NCBI GenBank assembly: GCA_021299565.1
Contig: JAJTHA010000068.1
Location: 1 to 5,766 of the forward strand
Source of the DNA: Candidatus Caenarcanales bacterium
Lineage (GTDB): Bacteria; Cyanobacteriota; Vampirovibrionia; LMEP-6097
Direction of reading: 5' to 3'
DNA: 5,766 bases
In this document: positions 1-5,152 of the stretch, in pieces
Position numbering within the stretch: the first letter of the stretch is position 1
Layout of the letters: each line of letters starts with the position of its first letter
Program-made: the position numbers and the translations under genes
The notes under the pieces: generated by a model
What the model was told of the DNA's origin: nothing
Databases searched by the model: none
Seen by the model: the letters and a program-made list of their open reading frames with translations, nothing else

Positions 1-1
1 A

Positions 2-754
2 GTGACTTTTGAAGTAGAGCTAACTGATGGCAAAAAAGGTCCAGTATTTAGACCAATTGATAAAGTTCTCAAGGATATAACAAATTATCTTCAAGATCAT
101 AACAATTTAAAACCACATTATTCAGTAATAAGCATAAAGAAAGTAATCCAAGCTTATAGAAAAGCGGATTTGCTAACTTCTGATCAAGTTCAGATTTTAG
201 AGAAGGCTGAGCTTAATAGACAAGCTGCTTCAAGCATAGTTCAAACAAATAGACAAACTTCAAAACCAGATCAATCCCTACCAATGGAAAATTTCAATTT
301 AAAAGAAAATAAAAACGATCTTCTAAAAGATTTATTTAGCGAACAATCTCGCTCTAAGGTTTTATCAGCCTTAGCACCACACTTTAGGTTTATACTACAA
401 AACCCCAGCTTGACTGATGCTCAAATTAAAGACAAACAAAACAGCTTAAATAGCAATCTTCAACAAAAAGCTGATTTAAATAAACTCCGGGAAGCTTTTA
501 GACTGGCGGTATATAAAAATGAAACAGCTAGTTTAAGAAATTGGTTAACTACAAATTTAGGGCAGCAAGTTGTTAGTAGCCTAGAAGCTGTTTTGTTCGA
601 AACAGCTTCACACATTCATGGACAAATTCAACACCAACTTAAAAAAGGAAAAGGTGCTGATCAAAATGTTATTGATTCTCAAGTAGAGACCTATATCAGG
701 ACTACAAATACACTTGCCGCGATTTCCAAAAAAAATGCTGAAGGTAATAAATAA
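2..754 (+). CDS. Unidentified helical protein, probably the C-terminal part of a longer protein
   Basis: I do not recognise this protein and assign no function. The frame is open from the window edge. The GTG at base 2 could be a start, but nothing upstream is visible, so the gene is more likely cut at its 5' end. The 250 visible residues have three parts. Residues 1-72 look like a compact helical region beginning with a short hydrophilic stretch (VELTDGKKGPVFRPID). Residues 73-105 are a Q/S/N-rich probable linker. Residues 106-250 are mostly helical and rich in Q, N, K and L, ending in a charged tail. There is no cysteine and one tryptophan (residue 181). I see no signal peptide, membrane segment, or metal- or nucleotide-binding motif. 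Base composition and codon use resemble the neighbours, and the frame is uninterrupted for 250 codons, so it looks like a real gene. It ends 6 bases before the stop of the opposing sucD gene, so context says nothing about its role. Confidence 0.75.
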   Translation: MTFEVELTDGKKGPVFRPIDKVLKDITNYLQDHNNLKPHYSVISIKKVIQAYRKADLLTSDQVQILEKAELNRQAASSIVQTNRQTSKPDQSLPMENFNLKENKNDLLKDLFSEQSRSKVLSALAPHFRFILQNPSLTDAQIKDKQNSLNSNLQQKADLNKLREAFRLAVYKNETASLRNWLTTNLGQQVVSSLEAVLFETASHIHGQIQHQLKKGKGADQNVIDSQVETYIRTTNTLAAISKKNAEGNK

Positions 755-775
755 TCTTATTTAAGCCGCAACAGC
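728..775 (-). terminator. Possible intrinsic terminator of the sucCD operon
   Basis: Read on the minus strand, the end of sucD can fold into a long imperfect hairpin. GCTG (775-772) pairs with CAGC (740-737), GG (767-766) with CC (744-743), and TAAATAA (763-757) with TTATTTA (754-748). A single A and then eight T follow at 735-728. The hairpin-then-T-tract order fits Rho-independent termination just past the sucD stop. The stem is broken by small internal loops and its core is pure A-T, so it would be weak. The T tract also encodes lysine codons in the opposing gene. No folding energy was computed. Confidence 0.35.
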
Positions 776-1639
776 AATGCGCTTTTTAACAAGCTCAATA
801 ATCTCACTAGGAGTTTTTGCAACTTGCACACCCGCTGCTTCAAAAGCTTTGGTTTTGGATTCTGCTGTACCTTTATTACCAGAGATAATAGCACCAGCGT
901 GTCCCATGCGTTTGCCTGGAGGAGCTGTTCTACCTGCGATATAGCCGATAACTGGTTTTTTGATTTTGGCTTTGATATATTCAGCCGCATCTTCTTCAGC
1001 AGTTCCGCCAATTTCGCCAACAAGAATAATTAGATCAGTGTCTTTATCAGCTTCAAACAATTCTAGTGATTTGATTTGATCGATACCAATAATTGGATCA
1101 CCGCCAATACCAACAGCAGTAGATATGCCGATTCCAGCTTGTTTTAGACCTAAGCCAATTTCATAAGTCAAAGTTCCAGAACGTGAAATCAAACCTATTC
1201 TTCCTGGCATATAAATAGAACCAGGGTGGATTCCAATTAGACACTCGCCTGGAGTGATGATACCAGGACAGTTTGGTCCATTTACCAAAACGCCTTTTGC
1301 TTTTGCTCTAGCATGAAGTTTAACAGCATCTTGTGGCACCATGCCTTCAGTAATAACTGAGATCAATGGTATTTCAGCATCTATCGCTTCTAAAGCTGCG
1401 TCTAGAGCTAGATATGGAGGTACAAAAATTACCGAGCAATTAGCACCTGTTTTTTGTTTAGCCTCTGTAACAGAGTCAAATACTGGCACTCCATTGATTT
1501 CTTGTCCGCCTTTACCAGGAGTGACACCACCAACTATTTTGGTCCCGTATTTCTGCATCAAAGCTGCGTGGGTTTTGCCCATGCCGCCAGTGATTCCTTG
1601 AACTATAACTTTTGTATCTTTGTTTATTAATACTGACAT
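761..1639 (-). CDS. sucD: Succinyl-CoA synthetase (succinate-CoA ligase), alpha subunit
   Basis: Alpha subunit of the cytoplasmic TCA-cycle enzyme that converts succinyl-CoA, phosphate and NDP to succinate, CoA and NTP; it carries the phosphorylated histidine and the CoA site. The 292 residues match the usual family length (about 290). The N-terminal CoA-binding Rossmann domain shows GITGG (15-19) and YGTKIVGGVTPGKGG (31-45). The middle has NGPNCPGII (120-128) and SRSGTLTYE (152-160). The ligase domain has GEIGG (208-212) and the active-site loop GKRMGHAGAI (242-251), with the phospho-histidine at H247. The start ATG is preceded by GGAG with 8-base spacing, and MSVLINKDTKVIVQG is a typical family N-terminus. 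It is the second gene of the operon, 18 bases after sucC. One oddity is GGMGKTH at 18-24, where most homologues I recall have a GxQGTFH-like sequence. The assignment is secure. Confidence 0.97.
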   Translation of the reverse strand: MSVLINKDTKVIVQGITGGMGKTHAALMQKYGTKIVGGVTPGKGGQEINGVPVFDSVTEAKQKTGANCSVIFVPPYLALDAALEAIDAEIPLISVITEGMVPQDAVKLHARAKAKGVLVNGPNCPGIITPGECLIGIHPGSIYMPGRIGLISRSGTLTYEIGLGLKQAGIGISTAVGIGGDPIIGIDQIKSLELFEADKDTDLIILVGEIGGTAEEDAAEYIKAKIKKPVIGYIAGRTAPPGKRMGHAGAIISGNKGTAESKTKAFEAAGVQVAKTPSEIIELVKKRIAVAA

Positions 1640-1647
1640 AAAATTTT

Positions 1648-1651
1648 CTCC
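1648..1651 (-). promoter_or_regulatory. Ribosome binding site of sucD
   Basis: On the minus strand GGAG lies 8 bases before the sucD ATG, inside the 18-base sucC-sucD spacer. It fixes the sucD start and shows that sucD is translated from its own site on the shared transcript. It also indicates that the organism uses ordinary Shine-Dalgarno initiation. Confidence 0.75.
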
Positions 1652-1657
1652 AATTTG

Positions 1658-2764
1658 TTAACCTGCTATTGCTACTGCTTTTGAAACAGCATCATCTAAT
1701 ATATTTGTGGTCTCTATTCCAGCTGCTTTCATAACATCTGCCGCTGCAGCTTCATTATTACCAACCAATCTGACTACCATCTTCGCTTCAGGTCTGATGT
1801 CTTTGTAGTATTTGAGCGCGTTTGCTACTTCAACGCAGTCAGTAATTCCACCAAGAATATTTACTAGAAGTACTTTAACTGTTTCTGATGATGCAACTAG
1901 ATCAAGTGCTCTTGCTACGTGATCTTTACTTGCTCCTCCTCCAACATCAAGGAAGTTAGAAGGTTTGCCGCCGTGATGGAAAACCAAATCCATAGTTGCC
2001 ATTGTTAATCCAGCTCCATTACAGAGTATTCCAATATTACCTTCAAGCTCGACTATATTTAGTCCGCACATTTTGCCTTTAAATTCTCTTTCGCCAAGAT
2101 CAGTTAAATGCTCAGATAGCATTCCATCAAACCTTGGTTGACGTCCTAACGCATCTTCGTTAATAGTTACTTTGCCATCGAGGGCTACGTAATTATTGTC
2201 ACCATCAACAATAAGTGGATTGATCTCTACTAGATCACAGTCAAACTTTGTATAAACATTCCAGAGTTTATTAACGATGTCGCCAAACTTCAAAACATCA
2301 GCACCGCTCAAACCTAGTTGAGTAGCCATTTTGCGGCCGAGGTAAGAACTATAATTGCCTTCTGGAATAGGAACTATTTGAATACTATTAGATGACTCAA
2401 TTTCTACTCCGCCTTCTGCCGATGCCATGATAATTGGTCCGCGGTAAGCTCTATCGATCAAGATAGAAACGTATAATTCTTTTTTGATAGTTACTTTTGG
2501 TTCAACAAGAATTGCTGTTGGCAAATCGCCTTTGACTTTGAGTTTGAAGATATCTTGGGCTTTAGCGTATGCATCATTTGCGTTATCGGCAAATTTAATT
2601 CCACCAGCTTTACCTCTACCACCAGTTAGAACTTGTGTTTTGAGAGTGCATGGAAAATTTTTGATCCCAAAAACTTCTTCAGCACATTTGATTACCATTC
2701 CAGGTGGGATGCTAATTCCTGATTCTTTGAAAAGTTGTTTCGCTTCATATTCTCTTAGTCGCAT
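1658..2764 (-). CDS. sucC: Succinyl-CoA synthetase (succinate-CoA ligase), beta subunit
   Basis: Beta subunit of succinyl-CoA synthetase, which binds nucleotide and Mg2+ in an ATP-grasp fold and supplies the succinate site. The 368 residues are slightly shorter than E. coli SucC (388). MRLREYEAKQLF (1-12) is a typical SucC start. The ATP-grasp region contains GGRGKAGGIK (48-57) and MASAEGGVEIE (113-123). INPL (181-184) and LDGK (195-198) supply the expected metal-binding N182 and D196. The C-terminal ligase/CoA domain has CNGAGLTMATMD (248-259), NFLDVGGGASK (270-280), VNILGGI (301-307) and VVRLVGNNE (330-338). After GGI the sequence reads TDC, where E. coli has VRC. The residue in the nucleotide-binding QV[H]GGRG region is L46-T47, unlike the E. 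coli H-A. Whether ATP or GTP is preferred cannot be read from this. It is the first gene of a sucC-sucD operon. AGAGG sits 12 bases before the ATG, a rather long spacing. Confidence 0.97.
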   Translation of the reverse strand: MRLREYEAKQLFKESGISIPPGMVIKCAEEVFGIKNFPCTLKTQVLTGGRGKAGGIKFADNANDAYAKAQDIFKLKVKGDLPTAILVEPKVTIKKELYVSILIDRAYRGPIIMASAEGGVEIESSNSIQIVPIPEGNYSSYLGRKMATQLGLSGADVLKFGDIVNKLWNVYTKFDCDLVEINPLIVDGDNNYVALDGKVTINEDALGRQPRFDGMLSEHLTDLGEREFKGKMCGLNIVELEGNIGILCNGAGLTMATMDLVFHHGGKPSNFLDVGGGASKDHVARALDLVASSETVKVLLVNILGGITDCVEVANALKYYKDIRPEAKMVVRLVGNNEAAAADVMKAAGIETTNILDDAVSKAVAIAG

Positions 2765-2776
2765 TCTTGTTTTATA

Positions 2777-2781
2777 CCTCT
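2777..2781 (-). promoter_or_regulatory. Probable ribosome binding site of sucC
   Basis: AGAGG on the minus strand lies 12 bases before the sucC ATG. The spacing is longer than the usual 5-9 bases, but no better purine tract exists nearby, and the ATG is fixed by the conserved SucC N-terminus. Confidence 0.5.
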
Positions 2782-2825
2782 TAATTAATAATCCTAACAG
2801 CAGTTGGCGTTAGTGAATATTTCTC

Positions 2826-2909
2826 GTCACCCTGAGGAGCTGCGAAGCAGCGACGTGAGGGTCCAAGCTTGTAAACAGAGTTGGATCCTTACGGCTCCCT
2901 CAGGATGAC
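2826..2909. repeat. 84-base imperfect palindromic element, able to fold as a three-way junction
   Basis: The outer arms GTCACCCTGAGG (2826-2837) and CCTCAGGATGAC (2898-2909) pair over 12 positions with one mismatch. The inner arms CGTGAGGGTCCAA (2854-2866) and TTGGATCCTTACG (2881-2893) pair over 13 positions, the two differences being G-U pairs in plus-strand RNA. Between the left arms sits a perfect side hairpin, GCTGC-GAA-GCAGC (2839-2851). The terminal loop is about 14 bases (2867-2880). The element is clearly more GC-rich than the AT-rich DNA around it, as expected for an inserted dispersed repeat. Its core (CCTGAGGAGC...GCGAAGC...) recalls short palindromic repeats I have seen scattered in many bacterial genomes. 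Only one copy is in this window, so its repeat status is inferred. ATAT flanks it at 2817-2820 and 2915-2918, possibly a target duplication but too simple to trust. Confidence 0.7.
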
Positions 2910-2926
2910 ACAAGATATAATACTCC

Positions 2927-2956
2927 TTGTAATACGAGTAATGTGAATGTTATAAA
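2927..2956 (+). promoter_or_regulatory. Candidate sigma70-type promoter of the SCP2 gene
   Basis: TTGTAA (2927-2932) and TATAAA (2951-2956) are separated by 18 bases and match the -35 and -10 consensus at 4/6 and 5/6. Transcription would begin around 2963. That leaves about 23 bases before the ATG at 2986, but only about 5 before the alternative GTG at 2968, which favours the ATG start. AT-rich DNA gives such matches by chance, so confidence is moderate. Confidence 0.4.
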
Positions 2957-2985
2957 GAAAATAAATCGTGGTACACTATTTTCCT

Positions 2986-3309
2986 ATGGTACAAATCGGC
3001 GATGTTTTTGAAGAAATGGCTAAACACTTTAAATCAGGTGCAGCTACAGGACTTAATGTGGCTTATCAATTTAACATATCAGGACCACAAGGTGGAATCT
3101 GGGCTTTTAAGATAGTTAACAGCGCTTGTGAACTTGTTAAAGGTGGAGTTGATGCTCCTTCTGTTGAAATTTCTCTGGCTGATAAAGATTGGATGGCAAT
3201 CAGAGAAGGTAAATTAAATTCTCAAATGGCATTTATGCAAGGCAAACTTAAAATCAAAGGCGACATGAACCTTGCGATGAAATTGCAGTCTATGTTTCCT
3301 ATTACTTAA
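2986..3309 (+). CDS. Small SCP2 sterol-carrier-domain protein
   Basis: A single-domain SCP2-like protein of 107 residues from the ATG. SCP2 domains form a small cytoplasmic alpha/beta fold with a hydrophobic tunnel that binds sterols, fatty acids or acyl-CoA in a non-enzymatic carrier role; the ligand here is unknown. The family signature is clear: NVAYQFNISG (24-33), WAFKIVNSACELVKGG (39-54), the beta strand VEISLADKDW (60-69), and the C-terminal GKLKIKGDMNLAMKLQSMF (86-104). There is no signal peptide or membrane segment. An in-frame GTG at 2968 would add six residues (MVHYFP). I chose the ATG because the extra residues are not part of the domain and because of the candidate promoter. Neither start has a good Shine-Dalgarno sequence. 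The gene converges on the acyl-CoA ligase gene, overlapping it by 4 bases at the stop codons, which hints at a shared lipid role but does not prove it. Confidence 0.9.
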   Translation: MVQIGDVFEEMAKHFKSGAATGLNVAYQFNISGPQGGIWAFKIVNSACELVKGGVDAPSVEISLADKDWMAIREGKLNSQMAFMQGKLKIKGDMNLAMKLQSMFPIT

Positions 3310-5126
3310 TCCCCAGGCTTTTCTCTTCCAAACAAAGGCTGAATAATGTCTTGATAACGCGCACGTATCACATTGCGTTTGACTTTGAGAGTTGGTGTTA
3401 GTTCGCCAGAATCAATGGTAAATTCATGATCCATGATATGAAAAGCTTTTACTTGTTCTACATTATTCAACTCTCTTAGATTTACCATCATTTCGTTTTC
3501 AATTAATTTATTAACTTCGGGCATCTCATAGAGTTTGCTGTTTGAGTCGTGGGAGATTTTGTTTTCATCAAGATATTTTTTGACTTCATGATCATCAAGT
3601 ACAACCATAGCTGCAAGATATTTTTCTCTATCTCCAAGCACAACTGCTTGAGTGAGATAGCGGCTTTTCAGTACATGCTCTTCAACAAGACTAGGAGAGA
3701 TGTTTTTACCACCAGCAGTTATTATGAGATCCTTTTTGCGACCAGTGATTCTGATATAACCTTCATCATCAATGATTCCTAGATCGCCAGTGTGGAACCA
3801 ACCATCAATAATAGCTTCGTTAGTAGCAGTTGTATCTTTGAAATAGCCTTTGAAAACCGCTTCACCACGGCAAAGTATCTCACCATCTTCTGCGATTTTG
3901 ACTTCAAAATGTTTGAAAGGAATTCCAACAGTCCCAGGTCTATTTGCCCATGGAGGGTTAACGCTAATTGGTGCTGAAGTTTCGGTTAGTCCATAACCTT
4001 CTACTACAGTGAATCCTAAAGCCATGTAAAAAATCGCTAGTTCTACAGAAAAAGGTGCTCCGCCAACTACGAAATATTTGAGATGTGGGGCTAGTGCTTT
4101 TTTGACAGTGGATAAAACTAATTTGTGGGCGATTGCATATTTGATTTCCAGCTTGAGGTCGATCTTCTCGCCAGCCACTTTCTTTCTACAATAACTCGTG
4201 CCAATTTCTAGTGCTTCGTTAAACAATTTTTGTTTTAATGCTGATTGAGTTCTGACATTTGCAATGATTTTGGAGTAGATCTTTTCTAGCAATCTTGGTA
4301 CGACATTGATGATATAAGCTTTTGAGTCGATAAGCATGCGAGGTAAGTTTTCGGCTCTTTCGCAATAAACAAAAACCATGCCTTGATCAATACCATAAAT
4401 TTCCGAAGCAACTCTCTCGAAAATATGAGCCAGTGGTAGAAACGATAAGAAGACCTCGCCTTCTTCAAGGGGTACAAATTGATAAAAAGATAAAGCTGCT
4501 ACTAAAAAATTTCTATGCGTAAGCATTACGCCTTTTGGTTGTCCGGTGGTGCCTGAAGTATAAATGATTGAAGCCAAATCATCTATATTGATTTTTTCGA
4601 GATTGTTTTGGATTTGATTGCTATCTTTAGCGAGCTCTTCGCGCCCAATTTGCCTGACTTTATCAAGGGTGAGTATTTTGGGCTCGTTATCGGGAATATC
4701 ACCATCGTCTTTCATGACTATTGCGTAGCGCAGCTTAGGGAGTTTGTGCCAATGAGCTCTGATTTTTTGAAGCTGGATTTTATTGTGGACAATTATAATC
4801 TCCATTTCAGCATGTTCGGCTATATAGCAAACAGATTCAGCAGTTGAATTGTGATAAAGCGGAATAGTTGCAGCCCCAAGAGAAAGTATTGCAAAATCAC
4901 AAGGCATCCAATAATGGCAGGTTACTGATAGTAGTCCAATTTTGTCTCCTGCTTTGGCACCCAAAACCCTCAATCCCAAAGCGGTTTCTTCGATTTGTCT
5001 TTGAACTTCTTGCCAGCTAAATTCTTGAAAATTTCCAGATGGTCTGGTTTTGTAGCGAATAAGAGGCTTGGGTCCGTATTTTTCGGCGCGCTTAAAAAAA
5101 AGATCAGGAAGGTTTTTGTACTTCAT
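3306..5126 (-). CDS. Long-chain fatty acid-CoA ligase (AMP-forming, FAA1-type)
   Basis: An adenylate-forming enzyme that activates a fatty acid with ATP to acyl-AMP and then to acyl-CoA, feeding lipid synthesis, remodelling or beta-oxidation. The 606 residues fit the long-chain family. ANL-superfamily motifs appear in order: the P-loop YTSGTTGQPKGV (189-200), LSFLPLAHIFER (227-238, typical of long-chain ligases), GGAP (355-358), GYGLTET (377-383), HTGDLG (445-450) and TGRKKDLIITAGGKNI (461-476). The C-terminal lid has TPTLKVKR (577-584), where K581 aligns with the catalytic lysine. It reads more like the eukaryotic-type FAA1/FadD15 group than E. coli FadD, so I give no symbol. It has no signal peptide or clear membrane span and is probably cytoplasmic or membrane-associated. 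The start ATG gives a typical N-terminus (KNLPDLFFKRAEKYG); only a weak GGAT lies about 6 bases upstream. It converges with the SCP2 gene and diverges from pilC. Chain-length preference cannot be read from the sequence. Confidence 0.95.
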   Translation of the reverse strand: MKYKNLPDLFFKRAEKYGPKPLIRYKTRPSGNFQEFSWQEVQRQIEETALGLRVLGAKAGDKIGLLSVTCHYWMPCDFAILSLGAATIPLYHNSTAESVCYIAEHAEMEIIIVHNKIQLQKIRAHWHKLPKLRYAIVMKDDGDIPDNEPKILTLDKVRQIGREELAKDSNQIQNNLEKINIDDLASIIYTSGTTGQPKGVMLTHRNFLVAALSFYQFVPLEEGEVFLSFLPLAHIFERVASEIYGIDQGMVFVYCERAENLPRMLIDSKAYIINVVPRLLEKIYSKIIANVRTQSALKQKLFNEALEIGTSYCRKKVAGEKIDLKLEIKYAIAHKLVLSTVKKALAPHLKYFVVGGAPFSVELAIFYMALGFTVVEGYGLTETSAPISVNPPWANRPGTVGIPFKHFEVKIAEDGEILCRGEAVFKGYFKDTTATNEAIIDGWFHTGDLGIIDDEGYIRITGRKKDLIITAGGKNISPSLVEEHVLKSRYLTQAVVLGDREKYLAAMVVLDDHEVKKYLDENKISHDSNSKLYEMPEVNKLIENEMMVNLRELNNVEQVKAFHIMDHEFTIDSGELTPTLKVKRNVIRARYQDIIQPLFGREKPGD

Positions 5127-5144
5127 CTAAATCCATAATATACT
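5116..5144 (+). promoter_or_regulatory. Candidate promoter of pilC
   Basis: TATACT (5139-5144, 5/6 match to the -10 consensus) lies 17 bases after TTGTAC (5116-5121), which matches the -35 consensus only in TTG. The predicted transcript start, about 5151, is almost at the GTG start of pilC, so the mRNA would be nearly leaderless. This agrees with the absence of a Shine-Dalgarno sequence. The -35 lies at and just inside the start of the opposing ligase gene. The same AT-rich stretch read on the other strand offers TATTAT (5140-5135) as a possible -10 for the ligase. Confidence 0.35.
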
Positions 5145-5152
5145 GATTATTA

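Noticed and set aside
1568..1594. A Walker A-like string (GITGGMGKT) in SucD, suggesting an extra nucleotide-binding site
   Set aside because: The spacing does not fit GxxxxGK[ST], and the position aligns with the normal CoA-binding loop of SucD.
757..1601. Open frames in other registers across sucD (757-1023 on the minus strand, 824-1033 and 1341-1601 on the plus strand)
   Set aside because: They overlap a secure sucD gene, have low-complexity or implausible composition, and show no family features; they are by-products of the sucD codons.
2826..2909. CRISPR array, riboswitch or tRNA-like RNA gene at the cloverleaf-like palindrome
   Set aside because: There is no repeat-spacer periodicity, no tRNA anticodon arm or T-loop sequence, and no riboswitch core I can recognise. 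A dispersed palindromic element explains it better.
3295..3360. An intrinsic terminator between the SCP2 and ligase genes
   Set aside because: I looked for an inverted repeat followed by a T run on both strands around the shared stop codons and found none; AGGCTTTT and AAAGGCT nearby do not pair as a stem.
3549..4847. Several open frames over the acyl-CoA ligase gene (3549-3782, 3792-3977 and 4608-4847 plus; 4286-4477 minus)
   Set aside because: All lie inside a full-length ligase gene with all motifs intact, and none has a recognisable domain or a convincing ribosome binding site.
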